DNA of 64,000 bases, from assembly GCA_964617955.1 (NCBI GenBank), contig CAZTXB010000015.1, positions 1 through 64,000 on the forward strand, given 5' to 3'. The stretch is from JABWCE01 sp964617955. GTDB lineage: Bacteria; Bacteroidota; Bacteroidia; NS11-12g; UBA9320. This document shows positions 1 through 8,214 of the stretch, in pieces. The translations under genes and the position numbers were made by a program. The notes below the pieces were generated by a model. It ran no database searches, was not told the origin of the DNA, and saw only the letters and a program-made list of their open reading frames with translations. The first letter of the stretch is position 1, and the number at the start of each line of letters is the position of its first letter.

Positions 1-47
1 TAGGTACTATGCTGATAATGAATATTTCTAGAGTGACAAAGTAGAAT

Positions 48-70
48 TAGGGCCTAATGAAAAAGTTCGG
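48..70 (+). repeat. Element-end-like sequence related to the MITE at 3836
   Basis: Positions 48-70 match the first 23 bases of the element at 3836-4075 at 20 of 23 positions (TAGGGCCT, then AATG in place of GCTG, then AAAAAGTTC). They lie in the same orientation. No matching right end is visible before rfbA, so this is probably a decayed or partial relative. The rest of 1-327 shows no gene or RNA that I can support. Confidence 0.45.
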
Positions 71-327
71 ACCTGTTTGAGCGCATGAATTTGAGGGCGT
101 TTCGCAGTTGAAGTTTATGGTTTTGGCATAGAAACATAACACTTTTATTGACGATGCTATGGGAGTCGTTTGCTTCATTAATTTTATAAATAAACCCTTT
201 GTCGGATAAAAGGTCATAACCTAAATTGAAGAGCCTCCCACTTCATTTATGAATCAATTATTGTAAGTTTGCCGCTAAGCATTGCCATAGCGTATTGGCG
301 ATTCAATACCTTAAACGATAATTTAGA

Positions 328-1188
328 ATGAAAGGAATCATATTGGCCGGCGGTTCCGGCACGCGACTGCATCCACTCACTTTGGCCATGAGCAAGCAAA
401 TGATGCCTGTTTATGATAAGCCGATGATATACTATCCCCTTTCGGTTCTGATGAGTGCAGGTATACGTGAAATTCTCATCATCAGCACGCCGCATGATCT
501 TCCCCATTTTAAAAAATTATTGGGCGATGGAAAGGACCTGGGATGCGAGTTCAGTTATAAAATTCAAGAAATCCCGAATGGACTGGCGCAGGCCTTTGTT
601 ATAGGCGAAGAATTTATTGGCAGCGATAAAGTGGCTTTAATTTTAGGAGACAATATATTTTTTGGCAGCAATTTACAGGATTTGTTGCTGGAAAGCAGAA
701 ATCCCGATGGCGGCGTGGTCTTCGCCTACCATGTTTCAGATCCGGAGCGTTATGGGGTGGTGGAGTTCGATTCCTACATGAAGGTTTTGAGCATTGAAGA
801 AAAACCGGAGCACCCCAAATCGAATTATGCGGTACCGGGCCTTTATTTTTATGATAACTCGGTGGTGAAAATTGCAAAGGAACTCAAACCTTCGGCACGT
901 GGGGAATACGAAATAACCGACGTGAACAAGCATTACCTCAACATGCAAAAACTAAGGGTTGGGGTGATGAGCAGAGGAACGGCCTGGCTCGACACAGGTA
1001 CCTTTTCTTCCTTGATGCAAGCAGGTCAGTTTGTTCAGGTAATAGAAGAGAGGCAAGGACTCAAAATTGGCTGCATTGAAGAGATAGCATATCAGATGGG
1101 CTTTATCACTGCAGAGCAACTGAGGGCCTTGGCCCTTCCACTCACCAAGAGCGGGTATGGCGATTATCTCTTACAAATAATCAAATAA
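328..1188 (+). CDS. rfbA: Glucose-1-phosphate thymidylyltransferase
   Basis: Makes dTDP-glucose from glucose 1-phosphate and dTTP, the first step of dTDP-rhamnose and related dTDP-sugar synthesis for surface polysaccharide; cytoplasmic. The N-terminus carries the nucleotide-binding signature LAGGSGTRLHPLT (about residues 6-18) followed by SKQMMPVYDKPMIYYPL. The sugar-nucleotide motifs LGDNIFFGSNL, EEKP and GEYEITDVN and the C-terminal RGTAWLDTGT are all present. At 286 residues it is the normal length for the short RfbA/RmlA class, so it looks complete. The usual partners rfbB, rfbC and rfbD are not in the window. The ABC exporter starts 7 bases downstream, which fits export of a surface glycan. 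Identity is secure; the final sugar product is not known. Confidence 0.95.
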   Translation: MKGIILAGGSGTRLHPLTLAMSKQMMPVYDKPMIYYPLSVLMSAGIREILIISTPHDLPHFKKLLGDGKDLGCEFSYKIQEIPNGLAQAFVIGEEFIGSDKVALILGDNIFFGSNLQDLLLESRNPDGGVVFAYHVSDPERYGVVEFDSYMKVLSIEEKPEHPKSNYAVPGLYFYDNSVVKIAKELKPSARGEYEITDVNKHYLNMQKLRVGVMSRGTAWLDTGTFSSLMQAGQFVQVIEERQGLKIGCIEEIAYQMGFITAEQLRALALPLTKSGYGDYLLQIIK

Positions 1189-1195
1189 TCACAAA

Positions 1196-2875
1196 ATGGG
1201 GGCCCTATGGCAATTGTTAGCCCTTCTTTTCCGCCAAGGTAAATCAGCCTTTGTACTTGTTTTTTTGATTTCCCTTCTCTCGGTTTTGATAGAAATTTGT
1301 GGTTTAACCCTGTTGTACCTCGTTATTTCTGGCATGCTCAACCAAAGCGGACAAATTCAGGTCCCCGTTTATCCTTTTGAATTTCCTTTGTCGGCAGGGG
1401 TATTTTTATTGGTGGGCGTTTACGCCTTTAAATTTTTATTTTCAATTTGGCAAAGCCGCTTCCTTCTTGCATACTGTAACCGCATTAACTATAAAATTAC
1501 GACCCAAATTATAGAATCGTACTATTCGGAGAGCACGGAGGTATTTAAAAATTCGGTGATATCCGACGCCTTGAATAAAGTATTTACCATCGGTGGTTTT
1601 TTTTCAGAAACGGTTTTTCAAAGCATTCTTGTTCTCTTTGCCGAGTGCGTTCTCACGCTTATTCTCGTCACGACCCTATTTCTCTTTAATTTTAAAATTC
1701 TTTTACTTCTGGCCCTCTTCCTGGTTCCTTTATGCGGCCTGTTAATCTATATGAGCCGAAGAAAACTCAAAAATATGAGTGCCATAATCATGAACGGTAA
1801 TATGGTTTTTCACCATTCCGTCATGACCTTGTTTTTTGGAATGCTCGACATCAAACTCTCCGGCAGGTATGCTCATTTCTTCAAGGAATTTGAGGACAAT
1901 ATGTTGGCTTTACAAAAAACAAGAAGCACCATAAGCCTTGAAAACAGCTTTCCTTCTAAAGTATTAGAGTTCGCTGTGGTATTGGGCATTGGCTTGTTTT
2001 TTTTTATAAGCTTTGAGGGTGAGGGTGCTTTTAACCAGGCACCAATGCTAGTGGCCATGGCCACAGCCGCTTTTAGGTTTGTGCCATCGGCAAACCGAAT
2101 CATCGGATGCTTTCAAAACCTGAATATTTATGGAGAGTATATAAGGTTTATCTTAAAAACGGCAGGGAAAAAATTTGAGGTTCAAAAGAGAGATGCCGCG
2201 GATTTAAATAAGCTTCAAAGTCTTGAACTCAGAAACATACATTTCAGTTACAATCAGGCTGAAGTGCTGAACGGCGTTACGCTTAAGCTCGAGCCGGGTC
2301 GTATTCTCGGCCTCAGTGGCAAATCGGGAGCAGGTAAAACCACGCTTGTCAATATCATTAGCGGATTATTGCTTGCACATAAAGGGGAAATATTACTCAA
2401 CGGCGAGCCTATGACTCAGGAGGGTCGTGAAAATTTGCTGCACAAATCGGCGTATTTGATGCAGGATGCGTTCTTTATGAATGCCACCATTAGAGAGAAT
2501 GTGGTATTTGGCTTTGCCTATGATTCGCAAAAGATGGCGCATTGTTTGCGATTGGTTAATATGCAGCAATGGGTTTTGGCCCAGCCTCTGGGCATAGAAA
2601 CCTCTATAGGCGAAAACGCCACCAAGCTCAGCGGGGGACAGAAACAGAGATTGGCCATTGCACGCGCATTGTACAGAGAATCAGCATTGCTCATTCTCGA
2701 CGAACCATCGAATGCTCTGGACAGTGAGAATAAAGAGGACATCCTTTCGGTAGTAAAGAATTTAACCCTGGATCAAAAACTTATCACCATTTTGGTGTCG
2801 CATGATGCATCGGTTTTAAAAGCGGCCGATGAAGTATATACCTTAGAGCATGGGATCTTAAAAATAAAAGAATGA
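1196..2875 (+). CDS. ABC transporter, fused permease and ATPase
   Basis: Single-chain half-transporter of the exporter class, expected to work as a homodimer in the inner membrane. Residues about 1-320 form the membrane domain, with hydrophobic segments near 10-45, 60-85, 140-190 and 255-280. Residues about 340-559 form the ATPase: Walker A GKSGAGKTT near 376, signature LSGGQKQR near 478, Walker B ALLILDEPSNALD near 495 and the switch histidine in VSHD near 532. The length is typical of MsbA/PglK-like exporters. It follows rfbA by 7 bases and overlaps the next gene by 4 bases, so all three are probably one transcript. Substrate is inferred only from context: a lipid-linked or surface glycan is likely, but lipid or peptide export cannot be excluded. 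Confidence 0.88.
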   Translation: MGALWQLLALLFRQGKSAFVLVFLISLLSVLIEICGLTLLYLVISGMLNQSGQIQVPVYPFEFPLSAGVFLLVGVYAFKFLFSIWQSRFLLAYCNRINYKITTQIIESYYSESTEVFKNSVISDALNKVFTIGGFFSETVFQSILVLFAECVLTLILVTTLFLFNFKILLLLALFLVPLCGLLIYMSRRKLKNMSAIIMNGNMVFHHSVMTLFFGMLDIKLSGRYAHFFKEFEDNMLALQKTRSTISLENSFPSKVLEFAVVLGIGLFFFISFEGEGAFNQAPMLVAMATAAFRFVPSANRIIGCFQNLNIYGEYIRFILKTAGKKFEVQKRDAADLNKLQSLELRNIHFSYNQAEVLNGVTLKLEPGRILGLSGKSGAGKTTLVNIISGLLLAHKGEILLNGEPMTQEGRENLLHKSAYLMQDAFFMNATIRENVVFGFAYDSQKMAHCLRLVNMQQWVLAQPLGIETSIGENATKLSGGQKQRLAIARALYRESALLILDEPSNALDSENKEDILSVVKNLTLDQKLITILVSHDASVLKAADEVYTLEHGILKIKE

Positions 2876-3726
2876 AAACGCCTAAAAAGAAACATTTATT
2901 TTGGCTCATTCCCCTCGTCATCCTGGTAATGTTAAACTTTTCGGGATGTTTACAATTTAGAGAGAGCGACCGAAAAATTTCAAAGCGGCTGGTGAAAAAG
3001 GGTTTAAAACCCGAGTTTCACGATTTTAAGAGCGGGAATCAAACCATACACTATTGGGATATTCCCAATGAGGGCAAGCCCTTAATGATGTTTATCCACG
3101 GTTCACCGGGCAGCAGTACCGCGTTAATGGGTATTGCCACCGACAGCGTCATTACCTCTAGGGCCCATGTCGTGATGGTGGACCGTCCTGGCTTTGGGTA
3201 TTCAAATTTCGGAAAGGCCGAAAAAAGTTTAAGCAGGCAAAGTGAGCTTCTGGGAGGTGTCATGAATAACTATTTAAATGTAAAAAAAATACTGGTTGGG
3301 CATTCCCTGGGAGGTCCTCTGGCAGCTAAAATGGCAATAGATTTTCCCAATGAAGTTTCGGCCATCGTGATACTGGCCGGCTCTATAGATCCGGATTTGG
3401 AGCCTCATGAATGGCATCGCAAACCCATGGCAAGCAAATGGATACGTTGGATGATTCCCAAATCGTTTGCAGCCTCCAACGACGAAATCATTCCTCTTAA
3501 AAACGAATTGACGAAAATGCTACCCGATTGGGAAAAAATAAACATTCCTGTGATTGTAATACAGGGAACCAAAGATGGGTTTGTGCCAAAGGAAAATGCA
3601 GAATTTGCAAAAAAAATGCTCACACATGCCTCTCTAAAAATTCGCTACCTAAAAGGAGAATCTCATTTTTTTCCCTTTACAAAACCTGAAATAGTCGTCA
3701 CTGAACTTTTAGAGTTGCTCAAATAG
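2872..3726 (+). CDS. Alpha/beta-hydrolase lipoprotein
   Basis: Predicted envelope-anchored serine hydrolase. Basic residues, a hydrophobic stretch and FSGC form a lipoprotein signal with the lipidated cysteine at about residue 26. The hydrolase fold then shows the oxyanion-loop motif FIHGSPGSS, the nucleophile elbow GHSLGG with Ser145, an acid candidate in GTKDGFVP and a histidine candidate in ESHFFPF near the C-terminus, so the triad looks intact. At 284 residues it matches small esterase/lipase or haloperoxidase-like hydrolases. The start ATG overlaps the stop of the ABC transporter gene (ATGA), which suggests translational coupling. The substrate cannot be read from the sequence; an ester or lipid of the envelope is a reasonable guess. 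Confidence 0.82.
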   Translation: MKTPKKKHLFWLIPLVILVMLNFSGCLQFRESDRKISKRLVKKGLKPEFHDFKSGNQTIHYWDIPNEGKPLMMFIHGSPGSSTALMGIATDSVITSRAHVVMVDRPGFGYSNFGKAEKSLSRQSELLGGVMNNYLNVKKILVGHSLGGPLAAKMAIDFPNEVSAIVILAGSIDPDLEPHEWHRKPMASKWIRWMIPKSFAASNDEIIPLKNELTKMLPDWEKINIPVIVIQGTKDGFVPKENAEFAKKMLTHASLKIRYLKGESHFFPFTKPEIVVTELLELLK

Positions 3727-3835
3727 GTTTGATGATGCTTTTTGGTTGTAGGGGTTCATGCATAGTATTTAAGAACCTAGGCTAAGACTGATGTAACTTC
3801 AAGCGCAGCATAAATTATTTCAATTGAGCTTAAAA

Positions 3836-4075
3836 TAGGGCCTGCTGAAAAAGTTCAGTGTGCGTGCAGGACGAGGCGGCAAAGCGCAGATGTACTTTGA
3901 CGTACTTCAAGCTGCAGCCGCTGAAGTAATGCATGTGCAATGAACTAACGACCTCATCAAGGCATTCGATGAACGCCATTTTGATACTTTACTGATTTTA
4001 ACGTGTATTAAAAGAAATAGAAGCTAATGAGAGCCTAATCATATCAAGCTTTGAAGTGTTTTTCAGCAGGCCCTA
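3836..4075. mobile_element. 240-bp MITE-like element with 17-bp terminal inverted repeats
   Basis: The left end TAGGGCCTGCTGAAAAA (3836-3852) is repeated perfectly in inverse orientation at 4059-4075. The match extends one further base outward (A/T) and then stops. The 206 bp between the ends have no convincing reading frame, so this is a non-autonomous element that would need a transposase from elsewhere. The outer bases are consistent with a TA or AT-rich target, but no longer duplication is clear. It sits between the hydrolase gene and its likely terminator. A related end lies at 48-70. Confidence 0.7.
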
Positions 4076-4081
4076 TAATAG

Positions 4082-4120
4082 AAGAGCGAAGCACATCGGT
4101 TTTGTACTTCGCTCTTTTTT
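4082..4120 (+). terminator. Rho-independent terminator
   Basis: A perfect 10-bp stem, AAGAGCGAAG (4082-4091) with CTTCGCTCTT (4107-4116), closes a 15-base loop and runs into a T tract ending at 4120. The polarity fits the + strand and ends the rfbA-ABC-hydrolase run; the MITE appears to have landed between that run and its terminator. Confidence 0.75.
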
Positions 4121-4121
4121 G

Positions 4122-4162
4122 TAGCCCCGACGGGAATCGAACCCATATCTAAAGTTTAGGAA
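4122..4162 (-). pseudogene. 3' half of split tRNA-Arg(CCT), left island boundary
   Basis: Read on the minus strand this is the second half of a tRNA: anticodon loop TTCCTAA with anticodon CCT, a good T arm (ATGGG-TTCGATT-CCCGT) and acceptor strand CGGGGCT plus discriminator A at 4122. What precedes it on the minus strand (4163 upward) is not a tRNA 5' half. Joined to 24442-24481 at the shared core GTTTAGGAA (4154-4162), it rebuilds a tRNA with a full acceptor stem (one G:U pair) and a matching anticodon stem, so the two pieces are one gene split by the island. Confidence 0.88.
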
Positions 4163-4246
4163 GTCTTTATTTTATCCTTAATAACTTTTTCGTATCTATC
4201 TTAAAATCAATACAATTAAATTATTTTTAAAACACTCTAAAATTCA

Positions 4247-4336
4247 ATTTGTGAGATATTTGTGAGACCAGAGTCATAATCTCGTTTTTTGTGAAGTTAA
4301 TTTTCTATCCCAAAAATTGTGAGATTTTTTGTGAGG
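4247..4336. repeat. Left-end arm-type repeats, candidate integrase-binding sites
   Basis: Positions 4247-4268 contain two tandem 11-bp units, TTTGTGAGATA and TTTGTGAGACC. A diverged pair follows at 4316-4336 (TTGTGAGATTT, TTTGTGAGG) and a half-site TTTGTGAAG at 4288-4296. The 22-bp segment at 4247-4268 recurs identically at 24309-24330 next to the integrase gene, at the other end of the island. Presence at both ends and nowhere else that I saw in the window makes integrase or excisionase arm-binding sites the best reading. The stretch 4163-4378 otherwise has no gene. Confidence 0.6.
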
Positions 4337-4378
4337 TTTCTTAAAAAGAAAAATTAATAAATCCTTCTAAAATACTGG

Positions 4379-4450
4379 TAGCCTCGGCGAGAATCGAACT
4401 CACATCAATTGTTTAGGAAACAACTATTCTATCCATTGAACTACGGGGCC
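4379..4450 (-). tRNA. tRNA-Arg(CCT), island-borne copy
   Basis: A complete 72-base cloverleaf on the minus strand. Its 5' half matches the split host gene except in the anticodon stem. That stem is GTTGT/ACAAT here and GAAGT/ACTTT in the host, so it has compensating changes. The loop TTCCTAA gives anticodon CCT, and the T arm GTGAG-TTCGATT-CTCGC pairs well. The acceptor stem GGCCCCG/CGAGGCT has one C-A mismatch at the fifth pair and a terminal G:U pair. The 3' half differs from the displaced host half. It probably supplies the AGG-reading arginine tRNA that integration destroyed. Confidence 0.85.
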
Positions 4451-4454
4451 GTTG

Positions 4455-4481
4455 ATTTTCAGAGGTTTATATTCTGAAAAT
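4455..4481. other. 9-bp hairpin between the tRNA and the HTH gene
   Basis: ATTTTCAGA (4455-4463) pairs perfectly with TCTGAAAAT (4473-4481) across a 9-base loop. It lies downstream of the minus-strand HTH gene and just upstream of the tRNA. There is no T tract, so a terminator role is only possible; it could also be a binding site. Confidence 0.4.
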
Positions 4482-4542
4482 ACTAAGTACAAAGAAAGGG
4501 AAATTTAGGGAAATTATCTATCAAAGTTTTTGGGGATTTCCT

Positions 4543-4818
4543 TTAAAAATTTTGGTTTGCTTCACCTTTTAACCGTTCTATTTCGGAAGCATAAATTTGC
4601 CAGGAACATCCAGGGGCATCTTGCCTTGCTTTTAACTTCCCAATCAGGCACTTGTAGGCTATCGTTGAATATTTTATTCCGGTTATCTTGCCAAATTCTT
4701 TAGGAGAATAGAATTCTTTTGCATCCGATTTGCCATTAAGTATATCTTTTAACCTTGTAAAGATTCTTTTCTCCATTTCTGTTAGGTCAAATTTTGTAGC
4801 CAAATCTTCGAAATTCAT
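4543..4818 (-). CDS. Small HTH protein, candidate excisionase
   Basis: A 91-residue protein. The N-terminal third (DLTEMEKRIFTRLKDIL) is helical. The second half, YSPKEFGKITGIKYSTIAYKC through WQIYASEIERLK, has the pattern of the MerR/excisionase type winged helix (HTH_17-like): a helix-turn-helix followed by a short strand pair and a final helix starting SEIERL. Its position fits a recombination directionality factor: it is the first gene inside the left attachment site, about 100 bp from the tRNA, while the integrase is the last gene at the other end. It could instead be a plain transcriptional regulator. The fold is supported by sequence pattern only. Confidence 0.6.
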   Translation of the reverse strand: MNFEDLATKFDLTEMEKRIFTRLKDILNGKSDAKEFYSPKEFGKITGIKYSTIAYKCLIGKLKARQDAPGCSWQIYASEIERLKGEANQNF

Positions 4819-4870
4819 TTCTTTTGTTGTTTGCTTTCAAAATTATCGCAAGTAATCCTTTTCCTAATAA

Positions 4871-4911
4871 CACCCCCCTGCCGTGAAATAAAATCACGGC
4901 AGGACACCCCC
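4871..4911 (+). repeat. Inter-cassette palindromic repeat, copy R1
   Basis: CACCCC at the left foot, stem CCTGCCGTGA (4877-4886), loop AATAAAA, stem TCACGGCAGG (4894-4903) and right foot ACACCCCC. It is the first of six copies in the island (also 15227, 17759, 18474, 19603 and 22803). It marks the left edge of the cassette that holds the restriction-modification and SIR2-HerA genes. No long arm follows this copy. Confidence 0.85.
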
Positions 4912-4976
4912 GAATGGTATTATTGGAGTACACAGGTTTTACAGGGGTTTAGTTATCTCTCATTTTTTAAATTTAT

Positions 4977-4990
4977 GGCAGGGGGGTGTG
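4977..4990 (-). repeat. Partial inverted copy of the inter-cassette repeat
   Basis: GGCAGGGGGGTGTG is the reverse complement of the left foot of the R repeats (CACCCCCCTGCC with two extra bases). It lies 66 bp after R1 in opposite orientation, directly upstream of hsdR, and contains the GTG at 4988 that could be read as an upstream hsdR start. It looks like a truncated repeat. Confidence 0.6.
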
Positions 4991-5035
4991 CGTTTATCTA
5001 TTATTTGTAATTTGCACCCTATTCTTACCAAGGTT

Positions 5036-7447
5036 ATGCTGGATAAAAAAACCTTATCGGAACGAGATATTTGCACCAAATATATTACCCCGGCTATTCA
5101 ATTGGCGGGGTGGGATATGCATACACAATTTTTGGAGGAAGTATCTTTTACGGATGGTAAAATATATGTTCGTGGCAGGCTGACATCCAGAGGTGAACGC
5201 AAGCGGGCTGATTACATTTTGTATTACAAACCCAACATTCCGATTGCCATTGTTGAAGCTAAGGATAATAATTATTCAGTAAGAGCTGGAATTCAACAAG
5301 CTTTGGATTATGCCAGGATTTTAGACATCCCTTGTGTTTTTAGCAGCAATGGGGATGGCTTTTTATTTCATGACAGAACAGCCACAGGTGAAAATATTGA
5401 AACTGAACTTGGAATTGATAAATTTCCAACACCGGAGCAGCTTTGGGAAAAGTATAAAAAGTATAAAGGTATCACTACACCTGAAGTTGAAAAAATAGCC
5501 GCACAGGATTATTATTTTGACGGCACAAGCCGCAAACCGAGATATTACCAGCAAATAGCGGTAAACCGGACAGTTGAAGCCATTGCCAATGGCCAAAACA
5601 GGATTCTGTTAGTTATGGCAACAGGAACAGGAAAGACCTATACAGCTTTTCAAATAATTCACCGGCTATGGAAAAGTGGCGCAAAAAAACGGATATTATT
5701 TTTAGCTGACCGAAACGCCTTGATTGACCAAACCCGGCGTAACGATTTTAAACATTTCAAGGATAAAATGACGGTTGTAAAAGACCGTCAGATTGATAAA
5801 AGCTATGAAATTTATTTGGCCTTGTATCAAGGTTTATCAGGCAATGACGAAGAGGCCAACGCTTACAAACAGTTTTCAAGAAACTTCTTTGATTTAATAG
5901 TAATTGATGAGTGCCATCGTGGAAGCGCAAAGGAAGATAGTAGTTGGCGGGAGATTTTAACTTATTTCCAAAATGCAACCCACATTTGTTTAACAGCCAC
6001 GCCAAAAGAAACCGACACTGCCAGCAATACAGAATATTTTGGTGACCCTGTTTATACATATTCATTAAAGCAGGGAATTGATGATGGTTTCTTAGCTCCC
6101 TATCGTGTAGTAAGAATTGCCTTAAATATTGATGCCGAAGGCTGGCGACCGGAACAAGGCAAGACCGACAAAGATGGTAACGTAGTAGAAGACCGTATTT
6201 ACAACCGTAAAGATTATGATAAAAGCCTTGTTATAGAGGAAAGAACCGATATTGTTGCCCAAAAACTGACCGAGTTTTTAAAAGGATATGACCGATTTGC
6301 TAAAACCATTGTTTTTTGTGTTGACATTGACCACGCAGAAAGAATGAGAACCGCTTTAGCAAGGCACAATTCGGATTTAGTTGCCGGAAATTATAAATAC
6401 ATCATGCAAATAACGGGGGATAATGATGAAGGAAAACGGGAGTTAGACAATTTTATAAACCCGGAAGAAAAATATCCGGTAATAGCAACCACCTCCGAAT
6501 TAATGACTACCGGAATTGACGCACAAACCTGCAAAGTAATTGTATTGGATGCCAATATCAATTCAATGACCAAGTTCAAACAAATTATAGGGCGTGGAAC
6601 ACGAATCAATGAAGAATACGACAAAATGTATTTTACAATTCTTGATTTCAGGAATGTAACGGATTTATTTGCCGATAAAGATTTTGATGGTGATCCAATT
6701 CGTGTAAAACCAATTTCGCAGGATGAAGATTTATCAATGCTTGTAATAGAAGAAGAAGAAAATACACTAACTGTTTTGGATGAAATAAGCGGTGAAGAAA
6801 TTGTGTTTGAAAAAGCCAAAATTCGTTATCCGGATGGTTCGCAACCCTTTGGAAACTGGATTGCCAGAGAACCAAATAGTAACAGGGAAAAGGTAGTTGT
6901 AAATGGTGTAGATGTTTCTGTTTTGGTAAGCCGTGAATTGTATTTTGACCACCAGGGAAGACCCATCACGGTGAGTTTAAAAGACCATACCAAAGAAATT
7001 ATTACAGGCAAATATGCTTCTCTGGATGATTTTTTAACCCGGTGGAAAAATACGGAACGGAAAGAGGCCATCATCACGGAACTAATTGAACAGGGTGTAA
7101 TGGTGGAAGCCTTGTATGAAGCGGTGGACAAGCAGGTGGATTTATTCGACCTCATTTGTCATGTTGCTTATGACCAGCCACCTTTAACCCGAAAAGAAAG
7201 AGCCAACAATGTTAAGAAACGAAATTATTTTACAAAATATGGTGAAAAAGCCAAAAAGGTAATGGAAGCCTTGCTTGATAAATATGCGGATGAAGGTATA
7301 ACTAATATCGAAAACATTGAAGTATTGAGAGTAAACCCATTTGATGAGTTTGGTTCGCCAATAGAAATTATTAATGAGTTTGGTAGTAAAGAAAAATATT
7401 TGCAAGCGATCAAAGAATTAGAAACTGAGTTATATAAAACGGCATAA
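5036..7447 (+). CDS. hsdR: Type I restriction enzyme R subunit
   Basis: Motor and nuclease subunit of a type I restriction-modification complex; cuts DNA after ATP-driven translocation when the HsdS target is unmodified. An N-terminal PD-(D/E)XK nuclease shows an aspartate in ADYILYY and the EAK of AIVEAKD. A superfamily 2 helicase follows: Walker A ATGTGKT near residue 194, DECHRG, TATPK and motif VI QIIGRGTRI. About 803 residues is usual for the EcoEI-like class. The ATG at 5036 is chosen because MLDKKTLSERDICTKYITPA resembles the family N-terminus; the frame also opens at GTG 4988 inside the partial repeat. Its stop overlaps the next start (TAATG). It is the first gene of a tightly coupled run reaching to 14442. 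Confidence 0.93.
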   Translation: MLDKKTLSERDICTKYITPAIQLAGWDMHTQFLEEVSFTDGKIYVRGRLTSRGERKRADYILYYKPNIPIAIVEAKDNNYSVRAGIQQALDYARILDIPCVFSSNGDGFLFHDRTATGENIETELGIDKFPTPEQLWEKYKKYKGITTPEVEKIAAQDYYFDGTSRKPRYYQQIAVNRTVEAIANGQNRILLVMATGTGKTYTAFQIIHRLWKSGAKKRILFLADRNALIDQTRRNDFKHFKDKMTVVKDRQIDKSYEIYLALYQGLSGNDEEANAYKQFSRNFFDLIVIDECHRGSAKEDSSWREILTYFQNATHICLTATPKETDTASNTEYFGDPVYTYSLKQGIDDGFLAPYRVVRIALNIDAEGWRPEQGKTDKDGNVVEDRIYNRKDYDKSLVIEERTDIVAQKLTEFLKGYDRFAKTIVFCVDIDHAERMRTALARHNSDLVAGNYKYIMQITGDNDEGKRELDNFINPEEKYPVIATTSELMTTGIDAQTCKVIVLDANINSMTKFKQIIGRGTRINEEYDKMYFTILDFRNVTDLFADKDFDGDPIRVKPISQDEDLSMLVIEEEENTLTVLDEISGEEIVFEKAKIRYPDGSQPFGNWIAREPNSNREKVVVNGVDVSVLVSRELYFDHQGRPITVSLKDHTKEIITGKYASLDDFLTRWKNTERKEAIITELIEQGVMVEALYEAVDKQVDLFDLICHVAYDQPPLTRKERANNVKKRNYFTKYGEKAKKVMEALLDKYADEGITNIENIEVLRVNPFDEFGSPIEIINEFGSKEKYLQAIKELETELYKTA

Positions 7448-8214
7448 TGGCTTTAATAGAAATTTCAGAAACACAACTTGCATTTGGCTATTTACATTCC
7501 TACATCAATGTTTACAGACCAAGACGATTTATGCTTCCGTCCATTAGACAAGAAGGAGGAATGGTTCGTTTCCCTTACCCTGGGGCTGACATAATTCTAA
7601 ATTCCAACCATTTAATTCAATTTAAAAGACCATTCTATTTTACAACAAATGGAATTAAAGAGTTTTGGCATTTCTCAAAACCTACTGACATTGACCCACC
7701 ATACTTTAGATTTTATATAAAAAACGATAATCCCACTAATCAACTTTCAAGTTTGGTTCGTGCAACTCAAAGCGGTTTATCTGCTGAATACATAAGTCCA
7801 CTTTTTACAAACGAAACGGAATTTTTCAACTTAATGAGAAATGACCGAAGACATCTTGAAGCTTATGCTCATATTGACATTGCTCAATTTAGCGGAATGC
7901 TTAAAACAATCGGAAATAATAATGAACATACAATTATCTACAATCTACAATCAGTAGAAAACGATTTCTGTTACTGCTTTTCAGAACCAAAAAAAATAAA
8001 AGCGGAACAATATAAAGAGAATACAGTAATTAAATTTCAAGACCAAAATTTCAATGCTTCTGACATTGTAAAACTTATTCGTTCCATTTTCTTTCAGGAA
8101 GAAGATTTTTCATTTCAATCAGACAACACACTATATCAATGTCGTGTTTTACAGAACAGATTATTAGTTCAAAGAGACATTATTTGGCATTTTAACTATA
8201 TAATAAACAGATGA
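7447..8214 (+). CDS. Unknown protein between hsdR and hsdM
   Basis: A 255-residue protein that I cannot assign to a family. It overlaps hsdR by one base and hsdM by four, so it is translationally coupled to the restriction system. It has no signal peptide or membrane segment. An N-terminal stretch reads PYPGADIILNSNHLIQFKR (near residues 38-57): an acidic residue, a short hydrophobic strand and then Q-x-K. That spacing is compatible with a Q-x-K variant of the PD-(D/E)XK nuclease core, but this is inference from pattern only. The rest is a mix of aromatic-rich strands and helices (FYFTTNGIKEFWHF, DFCYCFSEPKK). Accessory nuclease, DNA mimic inhibitor or restriction modulator are all open possibilities. 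Confidence 0.75.
   Translation: MALIEISETQLAFGYLHSYINVYRPRRFMLPSIRQEGGMVRFPYPGADIILNSNHLIQFKRPFYFTTNGIKEFWHFSKPTDIDPPYFRFYIKNDNPTNQLSSLVRATQSGLSAEYISPLFTNETEFFNLMRNDRRHLEAYAHIDIAQFSGMLKTIGNNNEHTIIYNLQSVENDFCYCFSEPKKIKAEQYKENTVIKFQDQNFNASDIVKLIRSIFFQEEDFSFQSDNTLYQCRVLQNRLLVQRDIIWHFNYIINR

Noticed and set aside
4988..5035. Upstream GTG start of hsdR
   Set aside because: The GTG lies inside the partial palindromic repeat, and the added 16 residues have no HsdR character; ATG at 5036 fits the family.
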